A stretch of 10,538 nt of DNA from Phycisphaerales bacterium UBA1926 (GTDB lineage: Bacteria; Planctomycetota; Phycisphaerae; Phycisphaerales; UBA1924). The notes below the pieces were generated by a model. That model made no database searches. It saw nothing but the letters and a program-made list of their open reading frames with translations, and had not been told where the DNA came from. The stretch is taken from contig DDFO01000022.1 in the NCBI GenBank assembly GCA_002337215.1, forward strand, positions 172,983-183,520, in the 5' to 3' direction. The position numbers and the translations under genes are program-made. Positions 1 through 6,948 of this stretch are shown here, piece after piece (the stretch's first letter is position 1; every line of letters begins with the position of its first letter).

Positions 1-64
1 GCGGGCCGATCCGGGGCTGAAGAACTTGCTGATCTCGTGGATGAGATGATGCGGTGCCGCCGGA

Positions 65-847
65 TCACGGGCAGCCGGCGACGAATCCATCGATGAACTC
101 AACAAGGTCCGTGAGGTCGTAGACGCCATCGGCGTTGAAGTCGGCGCCGAACTGACCAGCGAGGAATGAGCCGATGAACATGGAGATGTCGTTCAGGTCC
201 TGCACGCCGTCGTTGTTCATGTCTGACGGGCACGGGAAGTACACCACGTTCATCGGGGCGTATGTGCGGAATACATGGACGACTGTGAACGGGTCGGAGA
301 AGTCGACCATCGAGAGGTCGTGCCCCGGTAGCAAATCGGGGAGTTGGTAGATTGGTACGGTCATTGCCTCTGTCGAGTAGTACTCGTTGCCGTGCCGTGT
401 GATTATCGTCTCGTCAGAAACGGGCACATACTCCGGGTCAGCGGGGTTCAGACCGGTGAGTACAGGTTCGAGTTCGCCGTGGTTCGCGTCATGCCCGTAG
501 ACCGTGGTGATCTGCCCAGAGTCTGGGGCGTTCCAGTCGTCACCGAAGGAGGTGAGAAAACTCCAGCCCAACCCGTGGGTGACCGGCGAAACCGCCGCGG
601 ATCCCCACCAGATTTCGACAGTGTCTATAAACCATGGCCGCGCAGCCGTGGCGGCGTTGGGGAGCACGAAAAAGGCAGTGTCCCAACGCCAGTAGTAGGG
701 AACGCCCGGTTCCCCGATATCGAGTTCCTCGTGGAAGTCCCGCCCATTCGCGATCGGTGTCTGGGCGGCGGCGGGGGCCGCCAACAGGGCGGTGGTGACG
801 GACGTGATGATGGCGAGACGGACGATTTGGTTCGATTGACGGAGCAT
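65..847 (-). CDS. Secreted protein with C-terminal GC-type dockerin-like domain
   Basis: The product is 260 residues. Residues 1-29 form a signal peptide: basic MLRQSNQIVR, a hydrophobic core, then an Ala-rich end AAPAAAQ. Residues 30-205 are an unrecognised, Trp- and Tyr-rich domain. Residues 206-260 hold two complete 12-residue dockerin/EF-hand-like calcium loops, DMNNDGVQDLND (209-220) and DFNADGVYDLTD (236-247), each followed by an F-rich helix. C206 and C259 are the only cysteines and flank this module, so a disulfide clamp is likely (inference). The protein ends GCP, as in the 'GC-type dockerin' proteins I recall from Phycisphaerae. The frame stays open upstream to 1054. I chose the ATG at 847 because it begins the signal peptide and has AAAGGAAAG 6-8 nt upstream. 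The domain fold is well supported; the function of residues 30-205 is unknown. Probably exported and anchored or assembled outside the cell. Confidence 0.85.
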   Translation of the reverse strand: MLRQSNQIVRLAIITSVTTALLAAPAAAQTPIANGRDFHEELDIGEPGVPYYWRWDTAFFVLPNAATAARPWFIDTVEIWWGSAAVSPVTHGLGWSFLTSFGDDWNAPDSGQITTVYGHDANHGELEPVLTGLNPADPEYVPVSDETIITRHGNEYYSTEAMTVPIYQLPDLLPGHDLSMVDFSDPFTVVHVFRTYAPMNVVYFPCPSDMNNDGVQDLNDISMFIGSFLAGQFGADFNADGVYDLTDLVEFIDGFVAGCP

Positions 848-952
848 GATGACTTTCCTTTCCCTTTGGGACACCCACACGCGGGCGTCCTCACCCCGTC
901 TCCGAACGGCGCGGCATGATCTCGCAGCGAGCTTCAAAAAGAAACACAAATT
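848..952 (-). promoter_or_regulatory. Leader of the 65-847 gene, copy 1 of a duplicated leader
   Basis: Read on the minus strand this leader runs from the end of the palindrome to the ATG. It matches 2064-2169 almost without gaps: a T-rich stretch, then CTGCGAGATC, TTCGGAGAC, GACGCCCGC, GTGGGTGTCCC, AAGGGAAA and a Shine-Dalgarno. The arms at 883-890 and 869-876 can form an 8-bp hairpin (GGACGCCC/GGGTGTCC, one G-U pair, 6-nt loop) close to the ribosome site. A smaller TCCC-AAA-GGGA hairpin would compete with it. I see no convincing sigma-70 -35/-10 pair. A promoter probably lies here or in the palindrome, because a terminator precedes it at 1047-1081 (inference). Confidence 0.55.
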
Positions 953-1035
953 GGGTGCCGTGGAGACGCCGCGGAGCGGGTTCTCCACGATGAACGCCAG
1001 TGTTCGTGGAGAAGGGGCGCGTCTCCACGGCACCC
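953..1035 (-). repeat. 83-bp palindromic element, copy 1
   Basis: The outer arms are a perfect 17-bp inverted repeat, GGGTGCCGTGGAGACGC at 953-969 and its complement at 1019-1035. Inside is a second perfect 10-bp inverted repeat, TTCTCCACGA/TCGTGGAGAA, with a 13-nt loop, so the whole element can fold as one long interrupted hairpin. By my count 72 of 83 positions are identical to 2170-2252. On the minus strand a T-rich run follows. It could be a structured 5' leader, a terminator-like element or a small dispersed palindromic repeat; the sequence alone does not decide. Confidence 0.8.
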
Positions 1036-1046
1036 GGTCTGAAATG

Positions 1047-1081
1047 AAAAACACCCGGCGCCGTCAGGCCGGCACCGGGTG
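1047..1081 (-). terminator. Intrinsic terminator of the 1113-2063 gene
   Basis: On the minus strand a 12-bp GC-rich stem (CACCCGGTGCCG/CGGCGCCGGGTG, one G-T wobble, 6-nt loop) is followed directly by TTTTT. It begins about 30 nt after the stop codon at 1113. This is a classic rho-independent terminator and implies that the next gene (65-847) has its own promoter. Confidence 0.85.
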
Positions 1082-1112
1082 CGGAAAAGAAACGAACTGT
1101 CTGGATCAATGG

Positions 1113-2063
1113 TCACGGGCAGCCGGTGATGAACGAGTTGACGAACTGCCCGACGTCACCCAGGTCCCAGAGCCCGTCGTTGTTCACGTCGGCGATCGGT
1201 GCCATGGAGAGGAATCCCGACACGAAGCTGCTCACATCGCCGAGATCCAGGATTCCGAACGGTTCGGCGATGTCGGCGGCGCATGGGGCGATCGTGGTCA
1301 CCTGGGCGGCCTCGTAGAACGTGCCGACGAGTTCGTCGCTCATGTTAAAGACGGAGTAGATCATCACGAGGGTCTGGGCTGGGCTTTCGTCGGGGATCTC
1401 GAACTGATGATTGAGGACTTCGCCCGGAAACCAGACCGTGGGCTCGGGATCGATGAGCGTCGCGTTCTCGAAGACGGAGGGATCGGCGAGCAGCGACGCG
1501 ATGTCGATGTCGTAGGACACTGAGTTCACGCGACGCTGAACCTGGAAGGCATCGTCCACGATGTGGTAGTGACCAAGGTCGATGACGCCGCCGCCGTTGC
1601 TGCCGTTCCCGTGGTTGCTGCTGGTGGCCCAGTGGAAGTTGGGCACGGGCATGCGTTCGCCGATCTCGACGCCGTCGAGAGTCCAGTACGCGCTGGCGGT
1701 CGTTTCCTGTCCGAGCGGGGGGTGCGCCTGGGTTCTGAAGCCGAACGGCTCGACGCCGCCGGGCGGGGTGCTGCCCCCGAAGTAGTTGATGCGCACACCG
1801 GTGCCGTTGTTGATTGGCGTCCAGTTGCCCGTGTAGCCGCCGGTGCCCGCGTACATACCCGTCACGAGGAGGGGCGGGAAGTTGAGGATCTCGATGTGGA
1901 AGTCATTCGCAGTCTGCCCCGTGATGTTGGGGACCTGCATGCAACCTCTGTACCCCGTGATGTAGGGCGGGCCGGCCTGAGCCGAAGCGTGCGGGGCCGC
2001 CAGTCCGGCGGTGATGGACGCGAGGAACGCGAGGCTCACGATGTTGTTCGATGTCCGGGGCAT
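1113..2063 (-). CDS. Secreted protein with C-terminal GC-type dockerin-like domain
   Basis: The product is 316 residues. Residues 1-28 form a signal peptide (MPRTSNNIVS, hydrophobic core, AAPHASA, likely cut before QAGPP). It closely resembles that of the gene at 65-847 (shared pattern RxSNxIVxLA...SxT...LAAP). Residues 30-260 are an unrecognised Gly/Asn-rich, probably beta-rich domain. Residues 261-316 are dockerin-like, flanked by C261 and C315 and ending GCP. The second loop, DVNNDGLWDLGD (292-303), is canonical. The first, beginning D264, is one residue longer and lacks the usual N and D-G positions, so it probably binds calcium poorly or not at all. The frame is open to 2186; the ATG at 2063 was chosen for the signal peptide and for AAGGAG with a 6-nt spacer (2070-2075). 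Exported. The passenger domain differs from the neighbouring gene's, so the two share ends but not the middle. Confidence 0.87.
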   Translation of the reverse strand: MPRTSNNIVSLAFLASITAGLAAPHASAQAGPPYITGYRGCMQVPNITGQTANDFHIEILNFPPLLVTGMYAGTGGYTGNWTPINNGTGVRINYFGGSTPPGGVEPFGFRTQAHPPLGQETTASAYWTLDGVEIGERMPVPNFHWATSSNHGNGSNGGGVIDLGHYHIVDDAFQVQRRVNSVSYDIDIASLLADPSVFENATLIDPEPTVWFPGEVLNHQFEIPDESPAQTLVMIYSVFNMSDELVGTFYEAAQVTTIAPCAADIAEPFGILDLGDVSSFVSGFLSMAPIADVNNDGLWDLGDVGQFVNSFITGCP

Positions 2064-2169
2064 GTGATTCTCCTTTTCCCTTCGGGACACCCACCAGCGG
2101 GCGTCCGTCACCCTGTCTCCGAACGTCAGGGGGAGATCTCGCAGCCGACTTCGAAAAAAATCACAAGAT
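2064..2169 (-). promoter_or_regulatory. Leader of the 1113-2063 gene, copy 2 of the duplicated leader
   Basis: This is the counterpart of 848-952. The same order of blocks is kept between the palindrome and the ATG, with a net length difference of one base. The ribosome-proximal hairpin is conserved in both arms (2099-2106 with 2085-2092), while its 6-nt loop has changed, and TCCC-GAA-GGGA overlaps it. A strong Shine-Dalgarno (AAGGAG, 2070-2075) follows. Seven T residues on the minus strand (2160-2154) lie 9 nt after the palindrome. Confidence 0.55.
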
Positions 2170-2252
2170 GGGTGCCGTGGAGACACCGCGGAGCGGTTTC
2201 TCCACGATGGACGCCTGTGTTCGCGGAAAAGCTCCGCGTATCTACGGCACCC
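2170..2252 (-). repeat. 83-bp palindromic element, copy 2
   Basis: This is the same length as copy 1 and about 87% identical. The outermost 9 bp are perfectly paired (GGGTGCCGT 2170-2178, ACGGCACCC 2244-2252), but the rest of the 17-bp outer arm has diverged. In its place CGCGGAGC (2187-2194) pairs perfectly with GCTCCGCG (2231-2238), so a long hairpin is kept by different pairs. It starts 16 nt after the stop of the kinase gene at 2269. With the T7 run at 2160-2154 it could also act as that gene's terminator. Confidence 0.75.
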
Positions 2253-2268
2253 GGCGCGAGAACCCCGA

Positions 2269-5200
2269 TCAGCGGACCACGTTTGCCCAATCCCTCAAAG
2301 CCCCGGCCCGCTCGGGCTCGCGGCCTTGGCCCTCGACGAATCGGGCGATGTGGTACTCGAGGTTGCCCGCGATGCACCGGTCCGGAGCGCGCAGGTCGAT
2401 CAGGAAGAGCTGCCCGCCCTCCTCCGGGTGATCGGGGTGCACCTCCCCGCTCGCGGCGAGCCACTTGCCGTCCGGGCTGAAGGCGAGGCCGAACACGCCC
2501 TGCTCGAAGAGGTTCAGTGCCGCGAGTTCTCGTCCGTGCTCCACGTCCCAGATCCGGACGTCGCGCCGCTCGGGCGATCCGCCTCCCGATGCGATCCGCT
2601 CGCCGTCTGCGCTGAAGGCGAGGCAGAAGACCGAGCCCGCGTGCGCCCCCATCTCCCCCGCGGGCTCGGCCGTGGGCGAGGGACCGGACCGGTACCTCCA
2701 CAGGCGTATCCGACCATCATCGCCGGCGGTCGCGAAGAGATCGGGATCGGTCGGGCTGACCGCGACCTCCCTGATGGGCGGCATCGCGACCCCGCCCACG
2801 GGCTCGAGCGTGTCCTCATCAAGAAACACGACGCCTGTTTCGGCCGGCCCGGCGATGAGCAGGGCGTGCTGTTCGAGCCTGGCCAGCGTGCGGAATGTCG
2901 AAATCTCGGCGTGCCGCTCGAGGCGCACCTCGCGGGTCAACGACCCGTCGGCGGCGGCGATCAGAATCAGATGGCCGTCTCCTGTCAGGCCCCAGATCCT
3001 TCCGTCTGGATCGACCTCGAGCCCCGCGAACCGGCGTTCTTCGCCGGTATGGAGTTGCTCGGTGGATCCGTCCCGGAACCGCAGGATCGCGGCGTTGCCG
3101 AGTCCCAGATCGTGCGTGCCGACAAGGACGCTGTCGCCGAGCATGCGCACCAACTCGACCCCGTTCCCGAGATCGTGCACGGCGCGCCAGCGTTCGGCGC
3201 CGCTGTGCGCATCGAAGCCCCTGACCGAGCCGTCCATGCCCGCGGCGAGGAGCGTGGCGCTGTCTTCGGAGAAGCAGACGCTCGGCACAGTCGCGTGCCC
3301 GCTCTCGGTCACCTCGGCGGGGAACGGGAGCCGCCTGACGGCGCCGGGATCGAGGGAAAACGCGATGGACCGGCGGGAAGGCAACGCCAGGCCGAACGCG
3401 TGAGCACCGTCGGCCGAGAGCGAGATGCCGGTGGCGCTCAACGCGGGGAGGATCGGCTCGCTTGTGTGCCCGCTGCTGCTGCCGAGTTCCAGCCTGAATC
3501 GATCCGTGACCGCGATGATCCGATCGCTGCCGGCGGCGGTCGCGATCTCGCGGGCACCGTCGGCGAATGTGCCCGCTTCGCCCAGCGGCACGAAGCGCCT
3601 CGTCGGATCGTGCGTGTCGAGCGTGAACACGCTCGAGCCCCGCCCGAAGAGAAGAAACTCACCCGGATTGCCGCGGCTCTGGGCAAGGAGAAACCTCGGC
3701 TGGACATCCCCGGGTCTCCGGAAAACCACCTCTCCGGTGCGCATGTCGAGCACGCAGAGTTCGCCGGTGAACGACACAACGGCTGCGATCGAGCCTGACG
3801 CGTCCAACGCGGTGCTGTTCGGTTCTTGGGTCGGGATGCGAGCGATCTGGACCGGGGTCCGGGGGGTAGTGTCCAGCAGCCCCAGCTCGAACGCGTCGTC
3901 TTCGATCCGCGTGATCGTCAGCAACCGATCGTTCGTGATCCGCGCCCCTCGTTGATCTTCTTGCGGATCGATCTGGATGAACGATCCGGCCTCTGTGTCC
4001 AGGAAGAAGCACTCGCCGTCCAGGTGTGTCAGCGCCGCGGTCCGTGCATCCGGCGCGAACATGAACGCGGTTGCGGGAGAGGTCGTGTGTGTTGGGATCG
4101 ACCGCGTCCGCTCCCCGCGTCGCCAGTCCCACCACTGCAACTCGCCCGAGATGTGCGAGATCTTGACGATCGCGTCGAGCGCTGGCTCGTAGCTGGAGAA
4201 TGTGCGCTCAATGGTGGGCACGCTGAACACGACGGGCGTGTTGAGGTAGATCTCCCACAGCGCCCAGTACGCGGCGCTGTCCGGGGTGCCGCCCGCGGCG
4301 ATCGGGCCCTCGATCCCGTTCCGCACCAGCGTCGGCTCTGGCTCGAGCAGGGCGTCCCACGCCCCGAACTCACCGGACTCGAAGTTGTCGCGACCGATCG
4401 ATCGCAGCTCCGCCGTGCGCACCCAGTGCGACTCGGTCGTGCGCACGTCGCGGACCGCGTTCGCGATTTCCGCGCGCGCGACCTGCTCGCGCGCAATGAG
4501 CCAGGCGGTCAGCACCGCGGCGAGCGCGAGAACCAGTGCGCCGGCCGGGGCGATGATGCGCCGGTGCTGCCAGGCCGCCTTTCGGAGTGTGTACCACCGG
4601 CTGTCGTTCCGTGCCCGTACCGCGCGCCCCTCGAGCCAGGCGCGGAGGTCGTCGCGGAACTCGGCCATGGACTGGTATCGCCGCTCCGGCTCCCTCGCCA
4701 TCGCTTTCATCACCACCGCATCGATTTCGCTGCCGATCTCAGGCGCGAATGAAGACGGTTTCGTCGTCGGGTAGTCCAGGATCTCATGGACGAGCTCCCC
4801 TGGAGACGCTTCCGCGTCGTACGGCAATCGCCCGGTGAGCGACTGGAAGAGCAGCAGTCCGAGCGTGTACACGTCGGTCCGCAGGTCGATCCTGCTCGCA
4901 CCCTTGCTGATCTGCTCCGGGGCCGAGTAGAGAAGCGTCCCCAGGAACGCACCGGTCAGCGTCGCGAAGCTCGACCCGCTGTCGTCGATCGCCTTTGCGA
5001 GCCCGAAGTCGAGGACACGGGGCGTGCCGTCGTCGGTCACGATCACATTGCTCGGCTTGATGTCGCGGTGGATGATCGCGCGTTGATGCGCATACGCGAT
5101 CGCATCGGCGACCGCCTCGGCGGCCGCGACGATGCCACGAAGCGAGCCTCGTCCCCGCTCACGCGAGGCCCAGCGGTCGAAGGGCTCGCCGTGCACGAAT

Positions 5201-5709
5201 TCCATGACACACCCGAGGCGGCCGTCGCTCAACTCGCATGCGCCGAGTACCCTCACGATCCCGGGGTGATCGAGACGGGCGGTGAGTTCGATCTCACGCT
5301 CGAAACGGTACCGGGCCGACGGCCGCCGCTGCGCGTCACCGATCGGCACCTTGATCGCGACCTCTCGCGAGGTTCTCCTTTGGATCGCCCGGTAGACCGC
5401 GCCCTGCCCTCCGTACGAGAGCAGCCCGAGGACTCTGTACCCAGGAATCTGTGCGAGGTTCGGCTCAGGCTCTGCAAGTGTCGCGTTGTCCGCGCTGCCG
5501 GTGCTGTCCGTGCGGAAGCGTTCGAGGAATTGATTCGCACGGCGGACCTCCGCGAGCCGGTCACGGCAGCACTCGCATGAATCAAGATGTGCCTCGATCA
5601 CCGGGCCCGGGTCGAAACCGCGATCACTCACGATCCGATCCATCACCTCGAGACCGAGGCACCCCCCGGTCGGGTCGAGTTCTGGATCGCCGCGAGGTCC
5701 GTCGTCCAT
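2269..5709 (-). CDS. Membrane-anchored Ser/Thr protein kinase with N-terminal zinc motif and WD40-like propeller
   Basis: The product is 1146 residues. Residues 17-48 contain C17, then H41-x3-C45-x2-C48, the ZAS/zf-HC2 pattern of zinc-containing anti-sigma factors. Residues 91-360 are a Hanks-type kinase: glycine loop SYGGQG (98-103, first Gly replaced by Ser), VAIK Lys120, helix-C Glu139, HRDIKPSN with Asp216, DFG at 234-236 and APE at 263-265. The activation loop is Thr-rich. All catalytic residues are present. Residues about 385-406 form one transmembrane helix, followed by a short helical stretch and a long beta-propeller region. Its clearest WD40 blades are at about 978-1005, 1022-1059 and 1066-1108. 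The kinase should be cytoplasmic and the propeller outside. The start lies 2 nt after the sigma-factor stop, with GAGGA 9 nt upstream inside the sigma gene, so translational coupling is likely. Probable role: sense a signal and control the partner sigma factor. The substrate is inferred from gene order only. Confidence 0.93.
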   Translation of the reverse strand: MDDGPRGDPELDPTGGCLGLEVMDRIVSDRGFDPGPVIEAHLDSCECCRDRLAEVRRANQFLERFRTDSTGSADNATLAEPEPNLAQIPGYRVLGLLSYGGQGAVYRAIQRRTSREVAIKVPIGDAQRRPSARYRFEREIELTARLDHPGIVRVLGACELSDGRLGCVMEFVHGEPFDRWASRERGRGSLRGIVAAAEAVADAIAYAHQRAIIHRDIKPSNVIVTDDGTPRVLDFGLAKAIDDSGSSFATLTGAFLGTLLYSAPEQISKGASRIDLRTDVYTLGLLLFQSLTGRLPYDAEASPGELVHEILDYPTTKPSSFAPEIGSEIDAVVMKAMAREPERRYQSMAEFRDDLRAWLEGRAVRARNDSRWYTLRKAAWQHRRIIAPAGALVLALAAVLTAWLIAREQVARAEIANAVRDVRTTESHWVRTAELRSIGRDNFESGEFGAWDALLEPEPTLVRNGIEGPIAAGGTPDSAAYWALWEIYLNTPVVFSVPTIERTFSSYEPALDAIVKISHISGELQWWDWRRGERTRSIPTHTTSPATAFMFAPDARTAALTHLDGECFFLDTEAGSFIQIDPQEDQRGARITNDRLLTITRIEDDAFELGLLDTTPRTPVQIARIPTQEPNSTALDASGSIAAVVSFTGELCVLDMRTGEVVFRRPGDVQPRFLLAQSRGNPGEFLLFGRGSSVFTLDTHDPTRRFVPLGEAGTFADGAREIATAAGSDRIIAVTDRFRLELGSSSGHTSEPILPALSATGISLSADGAHAFGLALPSRRSIAFSLDPGAVRRLPFPAEVTESGHATVPSVCFSEDSATLLAAGMDGSVRGFDAHSGAERWRAVHDLGNGVELVRMLGDSVLVGTHDLGLGNAAILRFRDGSTEQLHTGEERRFAGLEVDPDGRIWGLTGDGHLILIAAADGSLTREVRLERHAEISTFRTLARLEQHALLIAGPAETGVVFLDEDTLEPVGGVAMPPIREVAVSPTDPDLFATAGDDGRIRLWRYRSGPSPTAEPAGEMGAHAGSVFCLAFSADGERIASGGGSPERRDVRIWDVEHGRELAALNLFEQGVFGLAFSPDGKWLAASGEVHPDHPEEGGQLFLIDLRAPDRCIAGNLEYHIARFVEGQGREPERAGALRDWANVVR

Positions 5710-5711
5710 GA

Positions 5712-6305
5712 TCAGAGGTCCTCGTAGATTTCATCGAGCTTGGCAACGATGGGTCGAAGACGCTGGGTGATCCGGTACTTCGCGTTGTAAACCTCCTCAC
5801 GGGTCATCCCGAGCGTCTCGGTTACCTCAGCGATCTCGATGCCGATGACGCCGAACATCTCGAACGCCTTGATCATGTTCTCGTCCACCCCATTTCCGCG
5901 CAGTTCATCGAGCGCCTGACGGAGCACCTGCGTCTGACGCTCGTCCATCCAGAGCCGGGTGACATGCCGGTTGCTCAGATGCTCGATCGCTTCAGGCGGT
6001 GTATCGGTCTCGCGGCGACGTCGCTTCGTCCGCCAGAGGTCGATCGCCCTGGAGCGAAGGATCGTGATCAGGTACGAACTGAGCCTGCCGCGTTCCCGCC
6101 TGTACTGCCCCCTGCGGTAGGCCTCGACGAAGTTGGTCATCGTGATCTGCACGAGGTCCTCAGCCTCCGCATCGCCAAACCCGATCCTCCTCGCGACCGC
6201 GAGCATGATCGGGCGGCACCGCGCATCAAGATCCACCCAGGCCTGGGCATTGTCAGGATCGCGAAGGCCGTTGAGCAGAGCGGTTGTCGTTCGTTCGTCC
6301 GTCAA
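5712..6305 (-). CDS. ECF-type RNA polymerase sigma-70 factor
   Basis: The product is 197 residues. Region 2 spans about 24-97 and includes the core-binding segment DAEAEDLVQITMTNFVEAY and the -10-recognition stretch SSYLITILRSRAIDLWR followed by a basic KRRRR. A short linker leads to region 4 at about 120-187, with a helix-turn-helix around IEIAEVTETLGMTREEVYN. There is no extra domain, as is usual for ECF factors. No ATG or GTG is available in frame before region 2; the only suitable start is TTG at 6305, backed by GGAGGG. It is the first gene of a two-gene unit with the kinase at 2269-5709. ECF factors paired with Ser/Thr kinases are known in planctomycetes, and some such factors elsewhere are switched on by phosphorylation. 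The exact ECF group cannot be assigned by eye. Its regulon is unknown, and autoregulation is possible but not shown. Confidence 0.92.
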   Translation of the reverse strand: MTDERTTTALLNGLRDPDNAQAWVDLDARCRPIMLAVARRIGFGDAEAEDLVQITMTNFVEAYRRGQYRRERGRLSSYLITILRSRAIDLWRTKRRRRETDTPPEAIEHLSNRHVTRLWMDERQTQVLRQALDELRGNGVDENMIKAFEMFGVIGIEIAEVTETLGMTREEVYNAKYRITQRLRPIVAKLDEIYEDL

Positions 6306-6479
6306 TCGCGTGGCCCTCCGGCCGAGCGAATACCCGAAGGATGGTCGTTGTTGTGAAGGAACTCGGCCGGGCGCTTTGATGTGCTCCCATGTGTCGTACT
6401 ACCCACGATGATACAGGGATTTCGCTCACTTGCTTCATCCTTAACAATGAACAAGGAGCGGGGGAGATTCCTATCACGA
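6306..6479 (-). other. 5' region of the first sigma-kinase unit
   Basis: This stretch should contain the promoter of the minus-strand unit, but I cannot name one with confidence. TATCAT (minus strand, 6413-6408) resembles a -10 box, yet no -35 sits at the proper distance. Apart from the ribosome site at 6314-6319 I see no clear structure. A plus-strand reading frame from 6381 crosses it, but the frame looks coding-like only further on (after about 6530). Confidence 0.3.
6314..6319 (-). promoter_or_regulatory. Ribosome binding site that fixes the TTG start of the ECF factor
   Basis: GGAGGG on the minus strand stands 8 nt before the TTG at 6305-6303. It is the strongest Shine-Dalgarno in this spacer and supports TTG as the start. 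Confidence 0.75.
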
Positions 6480-6529
6480 AAGATGTCAGAGGCGCTGTCC
6501 TCGTCCACGCCCCAGAAAATCAGCATGAG

Positions 6530-6948
6530 AGAGGACCCGCCCACATTCTGTGACCTGTTGGGGGAGCACCCCTCGGCCATCCACCGCTGGGACCCCAGCT
6601 TGGGCACAATCGCCGAAGCGAAGACACCTTCTTGGAAACACGCGACCGAGCTCTTCTCGCCGGGGGCGAGAGTCAACCGGGAGCCTCCGGGCAGTGTCGT
6701 CAGCTTCACCGGCGACGACCGGGATGTTGGCACGCTGGGAATACTCACCGCCGCACCGAACGAGAACTGCATGCGGACTCCATCCGGCGTTCCGGCGAGA
6801 CAGCCTGCGTGCTGCCCCGCAACGATCGCGTGCTCGCGTAGGCGGCAAGCACCTCTTCACCGCATCCGGCGACGGCACGGCCCGTGTATGGAAAACCGGG
6901 CCAACGCCACGGCCGGATGTCCTGAAACGTGGTGGCGATTCCCGCTGA
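6530..6948 (+). pseudogene. Relic of a beta-propeller (WD40-like) protein
   Basis: In one frame, 6841-6900 encodes GGKHLFTASGDGTARVWKTG, an unmistakable WD40 blade end, and the frame stops at 6946-6948. The sequence before it in that frame has no blade signature. A different frame over about 6537-6780 has strong G/C bias at codon third positions and natural composition. It contains AIHRWDPSLGTIAEA, which looks like another blade end (W-D-x3-G). The two pieces are in different frames, so at least one frameshift separates them. No start, kinase domain or signal peptide is attached. I infer the decayed tail of a propeller protein, perhaps from another kinase-propeller gene like those on each side. 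The WD40 blade is direct observation; the outer limits are approximate. Confidence 0.45.

Noticed and set aside
1..96. Possible ends of a plus-strand gene at the left edge, for example RADPGLKNLLISWMR stopping at 47-49, or another frame stopping at 94-96
   Set aside because: Too short to tell which frame, if any, is real. No domain or terminator supports either.
848..1054. In-frame N-terminal extension of the 65-847 gene
   Set aside because: It would place the signal peptide inside the protein and translate the conserved leader and half of the palindrome. The ATG at 847 has a ribosome site and starts a proper signal peptide. The same holds for 2064-2186 before the 1113-2063 gene.
2326..3798. 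A 490-codon open frame on the plus strand
   Set aside because: It is antisense to the propeller region of the kinase at 2269-5709, and its product shows no recognisable domain.
6302..6772. A 156-codon minus-strand open frame ending at the sigma start
   Set aside because: It shares its third-codon column with the plus-strand coding-like frame of the relic, which has more G at first positions and more acidic residues. Its product has no recognised domain. The TTGA overlap is noted as a finding but is not enough to call a gene.
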